In this document: positions 52,687 to 62,496 of the stretch, piece by piece
Numbering within the stretch: the first letter of the stretch is position 1
Layout of the letters: each line of letters starts with the position of its first letter
DNA from: Novosphingobium aquimarinum
GTDB lineage: Bacteria; Pseudomonadota; Alphaproteobacteria; Sphingomonadales; Sphingomonadaceae
Reading direction: 5' to 3'
DNA: 64,000 nt
Assembly: GCF_009746585.1 (NCBI RefSeq)
Contig: NZ_WRPO01000014.1
Span: forward strand, 1 to 64,000
Notes under the pieces: model-generated
Told to the model about the DNA's origin: nothing
Seen by the model: the letters and a program-made list of their open reading frames with translations, nothing else
Database searches by the model: none
Made by a program: the position numbers and the translations under genes

Positions 52687-53313
52687 TCAGGCCTGCGCTT
52701 CGCTTTCTTCGTCGCTTTCTTCCTCGGCAGCTTCTTCCGCCTGGATCGCGGAGAGGTCGCCGGGTTCCGCGCGCGGATCGTAGGCTTCGGTGAAGCCGAC
52801 CGGAGCGGCTTCTTCCTCGAACATCGCGGCAAGGACGTCGACGCCCTGGGCCTGCTGCTCGGCCTCGTCCGACGAGCGGGCGACGTTCGCCTTCACCGTG
52901 ACGTGGACTTCGGGGTGCAGCGCGATGGTCACGTCGAACAGACCGATCGTCTTGATCGGATTGCCCATGATGACCTGCTTCTTGTCGACCTTGTGACCCT
53001 GCTCTTCAAGGCCGGCGACGATGTCGCGCACGTTGACCGAACCGTAGAGCTGGCCCGAGTTCGAAGACGCGCGGATCAGAACGATCTCGGCGCCTGCGAC
53101 CTTCTCGCCCTGCTTTTCGGCATCGGTGCGCTTCTCGGCGTTTTCCGCCTCGAGCCGCTCGCGATTGGCCTCGAAGACCTTCTTGTTCGCCTCGTTGGCG
53201 CGAAGGGCCTTCTTGTTGGGGAGCAGGAAATTGCGCGCGAAGCCGTCCTTGACGGAAACGACGTCGCCGATGGCGCCGAGCTTCTCGATGCGCTCCAGGA
53301 GGATGATATCCAT
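52687..53313 (-). CDS. rplI: 50S ribosomal protein L9 with acidic tail
   Basis: A 208-residue L9. MDIILLERIEKLGAIGDVV and GFARNFLLPNKKALRA mark the N-domain; a connecting helix leads to the C-domain (YGSVNVRDIV, HPEVHVTVKANVAR). About 50 more residues form an acidic Ala/Glu tail beyond the standard 150. It is the last gene of the operon, 13 bases after rpsR. Confidence 0.95.
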   Translation of the reverse strand: MDIILLERIEKLGAIGDVVSVKDGFARNFLLPNKKALRANEANKKVFEANRERLEAENAEKRTDAEKQGEKVAGAEIVLIRASSNSGQLYGSVNVRDIVAGLEEQGHKVDKKQVIMGNPIKTIGLFDVTIALHPEVHVTVKANVARSSDEAEQQAQGVDVLAAMFEEEAAPVGFTEAYDPRAEPGDLSAIQAEEAAEEESDEESEAQA

Positions 53314-53326
53314 GAGGTTTTCCTCC

Positions 53327-53551
53327 TTACTTGACGATGTAGGGCAGCAGGCCGATGTGCCGGGCGCGCTTGATCGCCTGGCTCAGCTCACGCTGCTTCT
53401 TGCCCGAAACCGCGGTGATGCGGCTGGGAACGATCTTGCCACGCTCGGACATGAAGCCCTGCAGCAGGCGGACGTCCTTGTAGTCGATCGTGGGCGCATT
53501 CTTGCCCGAGAACGGGCAGGACTTGCGGCGGCGGAAAAAGGGGCGTGCCAT
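53327..53551 (-). CDS. rpsR: 30S ribosomal protein S18
   Basis: A 74-residue S18: [36 protein letters not shown] and [24 protein letters not shown] core. It binds S6 on the 30S platform. It lies three bases after rpsF and is standard in length and sequence. Confidence 0.95.
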   Translation of the reverse strand: MARPFFRRRKSCPFSGKNAPTIDYKDVRLLQGFMSERGKIVPSRITAVSGKKQRELSQAIKRARHIGLLPYIVK

Positions 53552-53554
53552 CTA

Positions 53555-53917
53555 TCAGTTCCCTTCGCGTTCGCGGCGACGGCGCTGGTCGCGGTCGGTC
53601 TTGCGCATCATCACTGAGGGGCCGGCCTCGTGCTCGTCGACGCGGATCGTCATCCAGCGGATCACGTCCTCGTTGATCGCGGTCTGGCGCTCGAGTTCGA
53701 GGATGGTGTCGCCGGGCGCTTCGATGTTGAGCATCACGAAGTGCGCCTTGCGGTTGCGCTTGATCTTGTAGGCGAGATTCTTGAGGCCCCAGGTCTCGGT
53801 CTTGTGGACCTTGCCCTGGTTGTTCTCGACGATCTCGGTGGCAGTGGCGGCCAGTGTATCGACTTGCGACTGGCTCAGATCCTGGCGTGCCAGGAAGACG
53901 TGCTCATAAAGCGGCAC
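53555..53917 (-). CDS. rpsF: 30S ribosomal protein S6
   Basis: A 120-residue S6: [40 protein letters not shown] and [16 protein letters not shown], with a basic tail ending RRREREGN. It pairs with S18. It is the first gene of the operon; about 277 bases upstream hold the divergent promoters of this operon and the M1 peptidase gene, where I see no clear site. Confidence 0.95.
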   Translation of the reverse strand: MPLYEHVFLARQDLSQSQVDTLAATATEIVENNQGKVHKTETWGLKNLAYKIKRNRKAHFVMLNIEAPGDTILELERQTAINEDVIRWMTIRVDEHEAGPSVMMRKTDRDQRRRREREGN

Positions 53918-54194
53918 GGCGTCATCCTTTTCTCTTCAACCGATCGCTGGCTTGTCCGCACGATTGCGGGGCCCCTCCGGCTTTCTTCGGCTCCACCCGA
54001 AGGGCGGAAGCGGGGCGCATAGCCGATTGCGCGCGAAATGCAAGCGTTGGCGGCGTTCACCTCGCGATCAGATGGCTTTGGATAGCGTGGAACGTTCATC
54101 GAGAGTTGTCGGTTGTTCGACCGGACAGTCTTGATCCGATAGCATCGCGTAATATTCGTTGCTACATTGGCACCATACTATCTTCGGGAGACAC

Positions 54195-56846
54195 ATGAAG
54201 CACCTTCTCGCATCGGTTGCGGCCGTATCGATCCTGGCATGCGGCGCGCAGAGCGCGCATGCCGCTCCTTCCACTACCAACGGTGCCACGGCTGAAACCG
54301 TGACCACGCAGCTCCCGCGCAATGTGCGGCCATCGCACTATGACATCACGATCCGGCCGGATCCGGCGTCCATGACTTTCAGTGGTTCGGTGGCGATCGA
54401 TGTCGACATCGTCGAGGCGACTGACCGGATCGTGCTGCACGCCGCCGATCTTTCCTTCCAGACCGCAACGCTGACGGCGCAAGGATCGCCGGCCGCCGAC
54501 ACCGCGACCGTTTCGCTCGACGAGGCGGCGCAGACCGCGACGTTCGCTTTTGGCAAGCCGTTGGCGCCGGGCAAGTACCGCCTGGCCATGACTTATACCG
54601 GAACGATCAACACGCAGGCGAACGGTCTGTTCGCGCTGGAGTACAAGGCCGAGGATGGCAGCGACAAGAAGGCGCTCTACACCCAGTTCGAAGCGCCCGA
54701 CGCGCGGCGGATGATCCCCTCGTTCGACGAGCCGTTCTACAAGGCGACCTTCACCATGCACGCCATCGTCCCCAAGGACGAAATGGCGGTCAGCAACATG
54801 CCGGTGGCCAAGTCGGAACCGATGGCCGATGGCCTCAAGAAGGTGACCTTCGGCGTTTCGCCGGTGATGTCGACGTATCTGTTGTTCTTCGGCCTGGGCG
54901 ATTTCGAACGCGCGACGCAGCAGGTCGCGGGGACCGAAGTCGGCGTGATCGCCAAGCGCGGCGTTATCGATCAAGCGCAGTACGCGCTGAGTGAGTCGGC
55001 CAAGATCCTGCCCTGGTACAACGAGTATTTCGGCACGAACTATCCGCTGCCCAAGCTCGACAACATCGCCGCGCCCGGACAGAGCCAGTTTTTCGGCGCG
55101 ATGGAGAACTGGGGCGCGATCTTCACGTTCGAATATGCGCTGCTGCTCGATCCGCAGCTCGATTCGCCCGCCAGCCGCCAGCGCATCTACACCGTGCTCG
55201 CGCACGAGATGGCGCACCAGTGGTTCGGCGATCTCGTGACGATGTCCTGGTGGGACGACTTGTGGCTCAACGAAGGCTTTGCGTCGTGGATGGAAACGCG
55301 TGCGACCGAGCACTTCCACCCCGAGTGGAAGCCCGAACTGGGCGCCGTCAGCACGCGTAATGCGGCCATGAACCAGGACGCGCTGGCCACCACCCACCCG
55401 GTCATCCAGGCGCGCAAGACCGTCGAGGAAGCCAGCCAGGCCTTCGACGGGATCACGTATTCGAAGGGCGAGTCCGTCATCCGCATGCTCGAGGCCTACA
55501 CCGGCCGCGACCAGTGGCGCGAGGGCGTGCGCGCTTACATGAAGCGCTACGAATACGCGAACACCGTCACCGACGACTTGTGGCGCGAGATGGAGAAGGC
55601 TTCGGGCAAGCCGATCATCCAGATCGCCAACGATTTCACTCGTCAGCCTGGCATTCCGCTCGTCAACGCCAGCGCCACTTGCAAGGGCGGCAAGTCCGTC
55701 CTCAGCCTGACGCAGGGCGAATTCACGCGCGATCGTCCGGACAAGCAGCCGCTTTCCTGGCACGTGCCGGTCGTGGCTGCGTCGTTGGGCGGCGCGCCTG
55801 CGGAAACGCTGTTCGAAGGCAGCGGCAGCCTGGATGTGGCCGGTTGCGGGCCGGTGATCGTCAATTCGGGGCAGAGCGGCTACTACCGGGTGGCCTACGC
55901 CCCCGATATGTTCGCGGCGATTTCCAAGAACTTCGCCAAGATCGCTCCGGTCGACCAGCTCGGCCTGATCTCCGACACGGGCGCCCTCGGGCTTGCCGGG
56001 ATCAAGCCGATGGCGGACCTGATGGCGCTGGTGCAGGCGACCCCCGCCAACGCCGAGCCGGACGTGATCGAAGCTGCGGCCAATTACATGTCGTCGCTCT
56101 ATTCCTACGCCGACGGGATGCCGCAGCTGCAGCAGCGGCTGACCAAGTTCGTCGGCCGCAAGTTTGGGCCGGTGCTCGACAGGCTGGGATGGACGCCCAA
56201 GGCGGGCGAGCCCGAAACCGAAGCGTCGCTGCGCGCCTCGTTGATCACGCTGCTGGGTGACGTCGGCGAGCCCAAGGTGGTCAAGGAAGCGCAGCGCCGC
56301 TTTGCCGCCGCGCCGAACGATCCTGCCGCCGTCGATCCTTCGCTGCGCAGCGCGATCCTCTCGGTCGTGGCCCAGCACGCGGACGCGGCGACCTGGGACA
56401 AGCTGCATGAGATGGCGCGCGCCGAGGAGTCGACGCAGCTGCGCAGCCTGATCTACTCGCGCCTGGGGACGGCCGACGATCCGGCGCTGGCGCAAAAGGC
56501 GCTCGACCTGGCGATGACCGATGAGCCGGGCGAGACGGTCAGTCCCAGCATCCTGCGCTACGCCGCGTTCAAGCATCCCGACATGGCCTACGATTATGCC
56601 ATGGCGCACAAGGAGGATGTGCTGAAGCGGGTCGATCTGTCGGCAGCGAGCCGGTATCTGCCCGGCCTTGGCGCGGGCAGCTACGATCCGGCGATGATCG
56701 GGAAGCTGGAAACCTATGCAGCGACCTTGAGCGAAGATGCGCGCAAGCCCAGCGAGGAAGCGATCGCGCTCATCCGTTACCGCATGAGTGTGCGCGATAA
56801 CCGCATCCCGGGCGTCGATGCCTGGCTGAAGCAGGCCGGCTACTAA
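54195..56846 (+). CDS. Exported M1 aminopeptidase
   Basis: An 883-residue zinc aminopeptidase with a signal peptide (MKHLLASVAAVSILACGAQS, AHA cleavage). The substrate loop is GAMENWG (near 301), the zinc motif HEMAHQWFGDLV (HExxH, near 337) and the third ligand Glu in LWLNEGFASW. The C-terminal part is the ERAP1-like helical domain. It should trim N-terminal residues of peptides in the periplasm. ATG 54195 is chosen because GGGAG lies before it and a signal peptide follows at once. Confidence 0.93.
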   Translation: MKHLLASVAAVSILACGAQSAHAAPSTTNGATAETVTTQLPRNVRPSHYDITIRPDPASMTFSGSVAIDVDIVEATDRIVLHAADLSFQTATLTAQGSPAADTATVSLDEAAQTATFAFGKPLAPGKYRLAMTYTGTINTQANGLFALEYKAEDGSDKKALYTQFEAPDARRMIPSFDEPFYKATFTMHAIVPKDEMAVSNMPVAKSEPMADGLKKVTFGVSPVMSTYLLFFGLGDFERATQQVAGTEVGVIAKRGVIDQAQYALSESAKILPWYNEYFGTNYPLPKLDNIAAPGQSQFFGAMENWGAIFTFEYALLLDPQLDSPASRQRIYTVLAHEMAHQWFGDLVTMSWWDDLWLNEGFASWMETRATEHFHPEWKPELGAVSTRNAAMNQDALATTHPVIQARKTVEEASQAFDGITYSKGESVIRMLEAYTGRDQWREGVRAYMKRYEYANTVTDDLWREMEKASGKPIIQIANDFTRQPGIPLVNASATCKGGKSVLSLTQGEFTRDRPDKQPLSWHVPVVAASLGGAPAETLFEGSGSLDVAGCGPVIVNSGQSGYYRVAYAPDMFAAISKNFAKIAPVDQLGLISDTGALGLAGIKPMADLMALVQATPANAEPDVIEAAANYMSSLYSYADGMPQLQQRLTKFVGRKFGPVLDRLGWTPKAGEPETEASLRASLITLLGDVGEPKVVKEAQRRFAAAPNDPAAVDPSLRSAILSVVAQHADAATWDKLHEMARAEESTQLRSLIYSRLGTADDPALAQKALDLAMTDEPGETVSPSILRYAAFKHPDMAYDYAMAHKEDVLKRVDLSAASRYLPGLGAGSYDPAMIGKLETYAATLSEDARKPSEEAIALIRYRMSVRDNRIPGVDAWLKQAGY

Positions 56847-56925
56847 GTCCGGCGCGACTGCTCTGCGGCTGCCATCGGTTCCGTCCTTGCGATGTCGGAG
56901 CTGATGGGGCGCATGGGCCTGTCCC

Positions 56926-56966
56926 CAAAACGAGAAACCCCGTGGCCGCTTGCGCGACCACGGGGT
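56926..56966 (-). terminator. Terminator of the flagellin gene
   Basis: CCCCGTGG (minus strand, 56965-56958) pairs with CCACGGGG (56945-56938) and is followed by TTTCTCGTTTT. It lies 25 bases after the flagellin stop. Confidence 0.85.
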
Positions 56967-56990
56967 CCGTCGGGTCGTTGACCTCTGTGA

Positions 56991-57815
56991 TCAGCGCAGG
57001 AGCTGCATCACCTGTTCGGTGGCCTGGTTGGCCTGAGCGATCATCGCGGTCGAAGCCTGCGAGAGGATCTGCGACTTGGCCATCGCGGTCGTTTCCACCG
57101 AGTAATCGGCATCTTCGATCCGCGAACGCGAGTCGGAAAGGTTGGCGACGTTGCTGGTCAGGTTGTTGACCGCCGATTCGAGGCGGTTCTGACCGGCACC
57201 CAGCGCGGCGCGGGTGGCGTTGACGTCGGTCAGCGCGAGATCGATGTTGTCGATCGTCGTCGAAGCCTTGGCCGTGTCGGTAACGTCGAGCGCGGTGGCC
57301 GAGATGTTCGTGCCGTCGATCGCGGTCGAGGTCAGCGTGACGGTCTCACCCGAGTTCGAACCGGTCTGGATGTCGAAGCTGACGTCCGTGCCGGCCGTGG
57401 TCGAGAAGAGCGCGTTGCCGTTGAACTTGGTGGTCGTCAGCACGTCGGCGACCTGCTCGGTCAGCGCGGTGACTTCAGCCTGCATCGCGTCACGGTCGGA
57501 CGACTGATAAGTGCCCGAAGCCGACTGCACGGCCAGCTCGCGAACGCGCTGCAGCATGTTGGTGATTTCCGAAAGCGCGCCTTCCGCCGTCTGAGCGAGG
57601 CTGATGCCGTCGTTGGCGTTGCGGATGCCCTGGCTCATGCCCTTGACCTGCGCGGTCATCGACGTGGTGATGGCGAGGCCCGCGGCGTCGTCCTTGGCCG
57701 AGTTGATGCGTTTGCCGGTGGACAGACGCTCCATCGAGACGCCGAGCTGCTTGTTCGCCGAGATCGAGGCATTGGTAGCGCGGATGGCGCTGATGTTCGT
57801 GTTGATGACTGCCAT
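56991..57815 (-). CDS. fliC: Flagellin
   Basis: A 274-residue short flagellin. The N-terminal D0/D1 part is MAVINTNISAIRATNASISA and GKRINSAKDDAAGLAI, and the C-terminal part is SRIEDADYSVETTAMAKSQI with a final helix ending QVMQLLR. The variable middle is short and rich in Thr and Ser. No other flagellar gene is in the window; the usual alphaproteobacterial regulators flaF and flbT are not adjacent. The GGGG upstream of ATG serves as ribosome site. Confidence 0.92.
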   Translation of the reverse strand: MAVINTNISAIRATNASISANKQLGVSMERLSTGKRINSAKDDAAGLAITTSMTAQVKGMSQGIRNANDGISLAQTAEGALSEITNMLQRVRELAVQSASGTYQSSDRDAMQAEVTALTEQVADVLTTTKFNGNALFSTTAGTDVSFDIQTGSNSGETVTLTSTAIDGTNISATALDVTDTAKASTTIDNIDLALTDVNATRAALGAGQNRLESAVNNLTSNVANLSDSRSRIEDADYSVETTAMAKSQILSQASTAMIAQANQATEQVMQLLR

Positions 57816-58004
57816 TGTAATTCCCCATTCAATTGACCCGACTGCGTCGATCCAACGGCGCGGTCTGATCCCCAGAACGGTCGATGCCTCCGGAAATTTA
57901 AGTGGAGGCTATTCCGGCGCGGTGAGATCGGCCTTGATTGGCCCGGCGAATGAACGCATGCAAGCGGATCGCTGGCCAGTCTGACCAAAGGAGTACCCTG
58001 CAAC

Positions 58005-58952
58005 ATGCCTACCGGTCTCGTCGCCCTTCTGGACGACGTCTCCGTCATCGCCAGGGCCGCAGCGGCCTCGATCGACGATGTAGGCGCAGGCGTGGCCAAG
58101 GCGGGGAGCAAGGCCGCGGGCGTGGTGATCGACGACGCCGCGGTCACGCCGTCCTACGTCACCAATTTCACGCCCGATCGCGAACTGCCGATCATCTGGA
58201 AGATCGCCAAGGGCAGTCTGTTCAACAAGCTGGTCGTCCTGCTGCCGATCGCGCTGTTGCTGAGCCAGTTCCTGCCCTTCGCGATCACCATCCTGCTGAT
58301 GCTGGGCGGGCTCTACTTGTCGTTCGAGGGCGCGGAAAAGGTCATCGAGAAGTTCAGCGGAGTGAAGCACGGCGACACTTTGGAAGACGAGATCGTCGAT
58401 CCGGTCGCTTTCGAGAAACAGCGTGTTTCCGGCGCGATTCGTACCGATCTGATCCTCTCGGCCGAGATCATGGCGATCGCGCTGGCCGAAGTTTCGGACG
58501 AAAGTCTGATCGCGCGCGCCATCATTCTCGCGCTGGTCGGGGTGGTGATCACGGCCGTGGTCTATGGTGCGGTCGCGCTGATCGTGAAGATGGACGATAT
58601 CGGCCTCAGCCTCGCCAAGCGGCCGAGCGAAGCGGCGCAGCGCACGGGCAAGGCGCTGGTGCGGGCAATGCCGATCGTGCTCAAGGTGCTCTCGAGCGTC
58701 GGCACGCTGGCGATGCTGTGGGTCGGCGGCGGCATCCTGCTGCACGGTAGCGAAGAACTGGGCTTCGCCGCGCCCGCGCATCTCGCGCACGATCTCCAGC
58801 ACGCCGTCGCGCATGCGACCGGTGCACTGGGCGGGGCGCTGGGCTGGCTGACCTATGCTATCGCGTCGGGCGTCGTTGGCCTGATCGTCGGCGCTATCGT
58901 GGCCATGATCGTGCATGTCGTGATGATGTCACGCGGCCATTCCGCGCATTGA
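58005..58952 (+). CDS. DUF808/YedI-like inner-membrane protein
   Basis: A 315-residue membrane protein. MPTGLVALLDDVSVIARAAA, AAGVVIDDAAVTPSYVTNF and RELPIIWKIAKGSLFNKL are the DUF808 mark, followed by about six membrane helices. Function is unknown; the E. coli homologue is YedI. It is divergent from flagellin and convergent with the Mur ligase. Confidence 0.85.
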   Translation: MPTGLVALLDDVSVIARAAAASIDDVGAGVAKAGSKAAGVVIDDAAVTPSYVTNFTPDRELPIIWKIAKGSLFNKLVVLLPIALLLSQFLPFAITILLMLGGLYLSFEGAEKVIEKFSGVKHGDTLEDEIVDPVAFEKQRVSGAIRTDLILSAEIMAIALAEVSDESLIARAIILALVGVVITAVVYGAVALIVKMDDIGLSLAKRPSEAAQRTGKALVRAMPIVLKVLSSVGTLAMLWVGGGILLHGSEELGFAAPAHLAHDLQHAVAHATGALGGALGWLTYAIASGVVGLIVGAIVAMIVHVVMMSRGHSAH

Positions 58953-59005
58953 CGTTTTGCGGCGGAACCGATCCGGCCGAAATTTGGGACTGAACGCGAA
59001 GTCCG

Positions 59006-60451
59006 TCAGGGCAAAGCGGCGAGGACCTCGCGCGCGAATGCCGTAAGCGTGTCGTCGCGCGCGCCCATCACCACGACCCGGTCCCCCGACTTGGCGATCT
59101 CGACGATCCGACGTCCGCATTCGCCGCGATCGGCGATGTATTCGGCGCGGCCGCCGGCTTCACGGATCAGGGCGACGATGCGCTCGCTGCCTTGCGAGCG
59201 GTCGACGGTGCCGCCGAAATAGACCGGATCGCACAGGATCGTCACATCGTCCGGCCCCAATTCGCGGGCGAATGTCTCCGCCAGTTCCGCGCCCATCTGC
59301 CGCAAGGGGCCGTAGCCGTGAGGCTGGAAGAAGGCGATGACCCGGCCCGGCTCCGCCTTCAGCGTGCGCAGCGTCGCGGCGCATTTCTCGGGATTGTGCC
59401 CGAAATCGTCGATGACGGGGATGCCCGAAGGGCTGGTGCCGACGACGTCGAAGCGGCGCGCGAGGCCGGCAAAATCCGCCAGCGCTGCCACCGCATCCGC
59501 CACCGGCACGCCTGCCGCCGCACATCCGGCAATCGCGGCGAGCGCGTTGGCAAGGTTGTGCCGGCCCGGCATGCCGAGCTCCAGCGCGTGCTCGCTACCG
59601 TCGCGGCGGTCGATCACGGTCGCGGACTGGCCGAGCGCGCGCGAAGCAATGCTTTCCAGAACGACCGAAATCGCCGCTTCGGTGCTATCGATGCCGAAGG
59701 TGAGCGCTTTCGCACTGCGCCCCGCCAGAGCGGCGGCCTCGGCATCGTCCGCATTGATCGCAGCGCGCTTCGCCACACCGAGGAAATCGCCGAAGAGCTG
59801 GCGCAGCTCTTCCATCGACTTGTGATCGAGACTGACGTTGAGCAGCACGGCCACTTCGGGACGGTAAAGCGCGATCGATCCGTCGCTTTCATCGACTTCC
59901 GAAACGAAGTCATCGCCCTTACCGACGCGGGCACTGGCGAACGGCGCATCGTCCGAGACGAAGTTCTTCATCACCGCGCCGTTCATGATCGTGGGATCGC
60001 GCCCCGCGTGCGTCAGGATCCACCCGATCATGCCGGTCACGGTCGACTTGCCGCTGGTGCCGCCCACCGCGATCCCGCGCGGGGCGGCGTTGAACAGCGC
60101 GGCCAGCAGTTCCGCCCGGCTCATCCGGCGGCAGCCGAGTTCGCGTGCGCGCACCATTTCGGGCACGGTATCCTCGACCGCGGCCGAAGCCACGAGCACT
60201 TGCGCGGCATCGGTGACGCCGCTGCCATCCTGCGGGAACAGCGTGAAGCCCTCGCTCTCGAGCCAGGCGAATTTCGCCGCGCTGCGGCCCTGGTCGCGGC
60301 TGCGGTCCGAACCGGCGATGCGCGCGCCGAGCCCTTTGAGAATCAGCGCCAGCGGCAGCATGCCCGAACCGCCGATGCCGCAGAAGAACCACGGCTGCGC
60401 GGCAAGATCGGCAGTCGCAGAGGTGGCGGAAAGGTCTGTCTCCATGAGCAT
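59006..60451 (-). CDS. Mur ligase family protein (MurC/Mpl-like)
   Basis: A 481-residue Mur ligase. The N-domain has FFCGIGGSGMLPLALILKG and AGSDRSRDQG, the ATP site GGTSGKSTVTGMIGW, the carbamylated-Lys/metal region SEVDESDGSIAL and LNVSLDHKSMEEL, and the C-domain DDFGHNPEKCAATL. MurC proper lies in the dcw cluster of most genomes; this is an extra copy. Next to a divergent LD-carboxypeptidase (53 bases), a role like Mpl, which joins recycled tripeptide to UDP-MurNAc, is a fair inference. Its N-terminal loop differs from both classic types. Confidence 0.75.
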   Translation of the reverse strand: MLMETDLSATSATADLAAQPWFFCGIGGSGMLPLALILKGLGARIAGSDRSRDQGRSAAKFAWLESEGFTLFPQDGSGVTDAAQVLVASAAVEDTVPEMVRARELGCRRMSRAELLAALFNAAPRGIAVGGTSGKSTVTGMIGWILTHAGRDPTIMNGAVMKNFVSDDAPFASARVGKGDDFVSEVDESDGSIALYRPEVAVLLNVSLDHKSMEELRQLFGDFLGVAKRAAINADDAEAAALAGRSAKALTFGIDSTEAAISVVLESIASRALGQSATVIDRRDGSEHALELGMPGRHNLANALAAIAGCAAAGVPVADAVAALADFAGLARRFDVVGTSPSGIPVIDDFGHNPEKCAATLRTLKAEPGRVIAFFQPHGYGPLRQMGAELAETFARELGPDDVTILCDPVYFGGTVDRSQGSERIVALIREAGGRAEYIADRGECGRRIVEIAKSGDRVVVMGARDDTLTAFAREVLAALP

Positions 60452-60504
60452 GAGCGGTATGCGCGCTTGCGCCGCGTGACAACCTCGATAGGACGTGTGG
60501 GGCC

Positions 60505-61308
60505 ATGATCCGCATTGCCGTTTGCGCCCCCTCCGCCCCGATTACCCGCCAGGATGCGGAGCGCGTCGTCGCGCTGGCCGCGCGCGACTATCCACAGATC
60601 GAGCTGCATGTGCATCCGCAATGCTTCGCCTCGGAAGGCCATTTTGCCGGCAGCGACGAGCTGCGGCTCGCGGCCCTGCTCGAATGCGCCAACGATCCGG
60701 CCTTCGATGCCGTCTGGTTCGCGCGCGGCGGCTACGGCGCCGGGCGCATTGCCGAAGAGGCGATCACGCGCATGGACAAATGTGCGGACGCGAAGATGTG
60801 GCTGGGCTTTTCGGATGCGGGCTACCTACTGGGCGGGCTCTACCGGGCGCGGATCGGGCGGCCGGTCCATGCGCCGATGCTCGCTTGCGTGCGCAGGGAA
60901 GGGGGCGAGGATGCGGTTCGCCGCGTGTTCGATTTCCTGAGCGGCGACGAGGCAGGCGTCGAACCGTCGGACGACGGCCATCCGCGCGTGGCTTTCAACC
61001 TGATGACGCTGGCGATGCTGTGCGGCACGCCCTTGATGCCCGGTCTTGCTCGTCATGTGGTGATGGTCGAGGAGGTGTCCGAACATCTCTATGCGGTCGA
61101 CCGCTTGTTCTTTCACCTTTCCGCGCATCTTGGCGGCGTGGCCGGGCTGCGGCTCGGGCGGGTGTCCGATGTCCCGGACAACGACCGCAAGTTCGGCGCG
61201 AATGCCGAGGAGATCGCGCGTTACTGGTGCGAACGCCACGCCATCGCGTTTCTCGGGGCTGCGGATATCGGCCACGATTCCGCCAATACGCTAGTGCCTT
61301 TCGGCTGA
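60505..61308 (+). CDS. LD-carboxypeptidase (S66 family)
   Basis: A 267-residue cytosolic enzyme that removes the terminal D-Ala from recycled muropeptides. It begins MIRIAVCAPSAPITRQDA; the conserved ARGGYGAGR is followed by the nucleophile Ser in GFSDAGYLL, Glu in VMVEEVSEHLY and His in GHDSANTLVPFG. The catalytic triad is therefore complete. Divergent from the Mur ligase gene. Confidence 0.85.
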   Translation: MIRIAVCAPSAPITRQDAERVVALAARDYPQIELHVHPQCFASEGHFAGSDELRLAALLECANDPAFDAVWFARGGYGAGRIAEEAITRMDKCADAKMWLGFSDAGYLLGGLYRARIGRPVHAPMLACVRREGGEDAVRRVFDFLSGDEAGVEPSDDGHPRVAFNLMTLAMLCGTPLMPGLARHVVMVEEVSEHLYAVDRLFFHLSAHLGGVAGLRLGRVSDVPDNDRKFGANAEEIARYWCERHAIAFLGAADIGHDSANTLVPFG

Positions 61309-61516
61309 TCCGATCGCCATCGTTCTGCGCGACCTGAACATCGGGGGAGGATGCGGCGATGCTCCACTTCTCACAGGGGATTACGCGCGACATTGCGATG
61401 GGATGATGCGCGTTGGCGCGCCGAGGGGTCTTGCCCTTGGCGCGGCGGGTCAATAAACCCCGCCGCCTTTACCCCCTAGAGATCGGCATGGGGCGGCAAT
61501 AAGGAAGATCAAGGCC

Positions 61517-62452
61517 ATGCGTGCATTCGTGTTTCCAGGGCAAGGCAGCCAGAAGATCGGCATGGGCGCGGAACTGGCCGAAGCGAGCGCAGTGGCGCGC
61601 GAAGTGTTCGAGGAAGTCGACGACGTGCTTGGCCAGCACCTCTCGAAGATTATGCGCGAAGGGCCCGACGATCAGCTGATGCTCACCGAGAATGCGCAAC
61701 CGGCGATCATGGCGAACGCGATCGCCTGCCTGCGCGTGCTCGAGAAAGAGGGCGGCATCTCGATTGCCGACAAGTGCGATTTCGTCGCGGGCCATTCGCT
61801 CGGCGAATACACCGCGCTGTGCGCGGTCGGGGCCTTCAGCCTGGCGGACACGGCGCGGCTCTTGAAGCTGCGCGGCCAATCGATGCAGGCCGCGGTGCCG
61901 GTCGGCGTCGGCGCGATGGCGGCGCTGCTGGGCGCGGACATCGAGAAGGCCACCGCGCTGGCCGAAGCGGCGGCACAAGGCGAGGTCTGTTCAGTCGCGA
62001 ACGACAACGATCCCACGCAAGTCGTGCTCTCGGGTCACCGCGAGGCGATCGAGCGGGCGATCGGCATGGTCAAGGAGCACGGCATCAAGCGCGGTGTGGC
62101 GCTGCCGGTTTCGGCCCCGTTCCATTGCGAGCTGATGCGGCCCGCCGCCGATGCCATGGCCGAGGCACTGGAAGCGACGCCCGCCCGCGCGCTTCACTTG
62201 CCGCTGTTCGCCAACGTCACCGCGGCGATGGTCACTGACCCCGCAGACGTCACGCGGCTGCTGGTTGAGCAGGTCACGGGCCGCGTGCGCTGGCGCGAGA
62301 GCGCGATCGCCATGCGCGAGGCGGGCGTCGAGCGTTTCGTCGAGTTCGGCGGCAAAGTCGTCGGCCCGATGATCAAGCGCAGCGCGGGCGAAGTGGATGT
62401 CGCTTCGGTGGCGACGATCGCCGAAATCGAGGAACTGGCCAAGGCCCTCTGA
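61517..62452 (+). CDS. fabD: Malonyl-CoA:ACP transacylase
   Basis: A 311-residue acyltransferase that loads malonate on acyl carrier protein. MRAFVFPGQGSQKIGMG starts it, GHSLGEYTAL holds the nucleophile Ser (near 95), and SAPFHCELM the catalytic His. About 44 bases separate it from fabG. The 208 bases upstream show no clear promoter. Confidence 0.95.
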   Translation: MRAFVFPGQGSQKIGMGAELAEASAVAREVFEEVDDVLGQHLSKIMREGPDDQLMLTENAQPAIMANAIACLRVLEKEGGISIADKCDFVAGHSLGEYTALCAVGAFSLADTARLLKLRGQSMQAAVPVGVGAMAALLGADIEKATALAEAAAQGEVCSVANDNDPTQVVLSGHREAIERAIGMVKEHGIKRGVALPVSAPFHCELMRPAADAMAEALEATPARALHLPLFANVTAAMVTDPADVTRLLVEQVTGRVRWRESAIAMREAGVERFVEFGGKVVGPMIKRSAGEVDVASVATIAEIEELAKAL

Positions 62453-62496
62453 TCGCGGCTAGAGAGCCGCCCCTAATCAGTGAGAGAGGAAAGACG

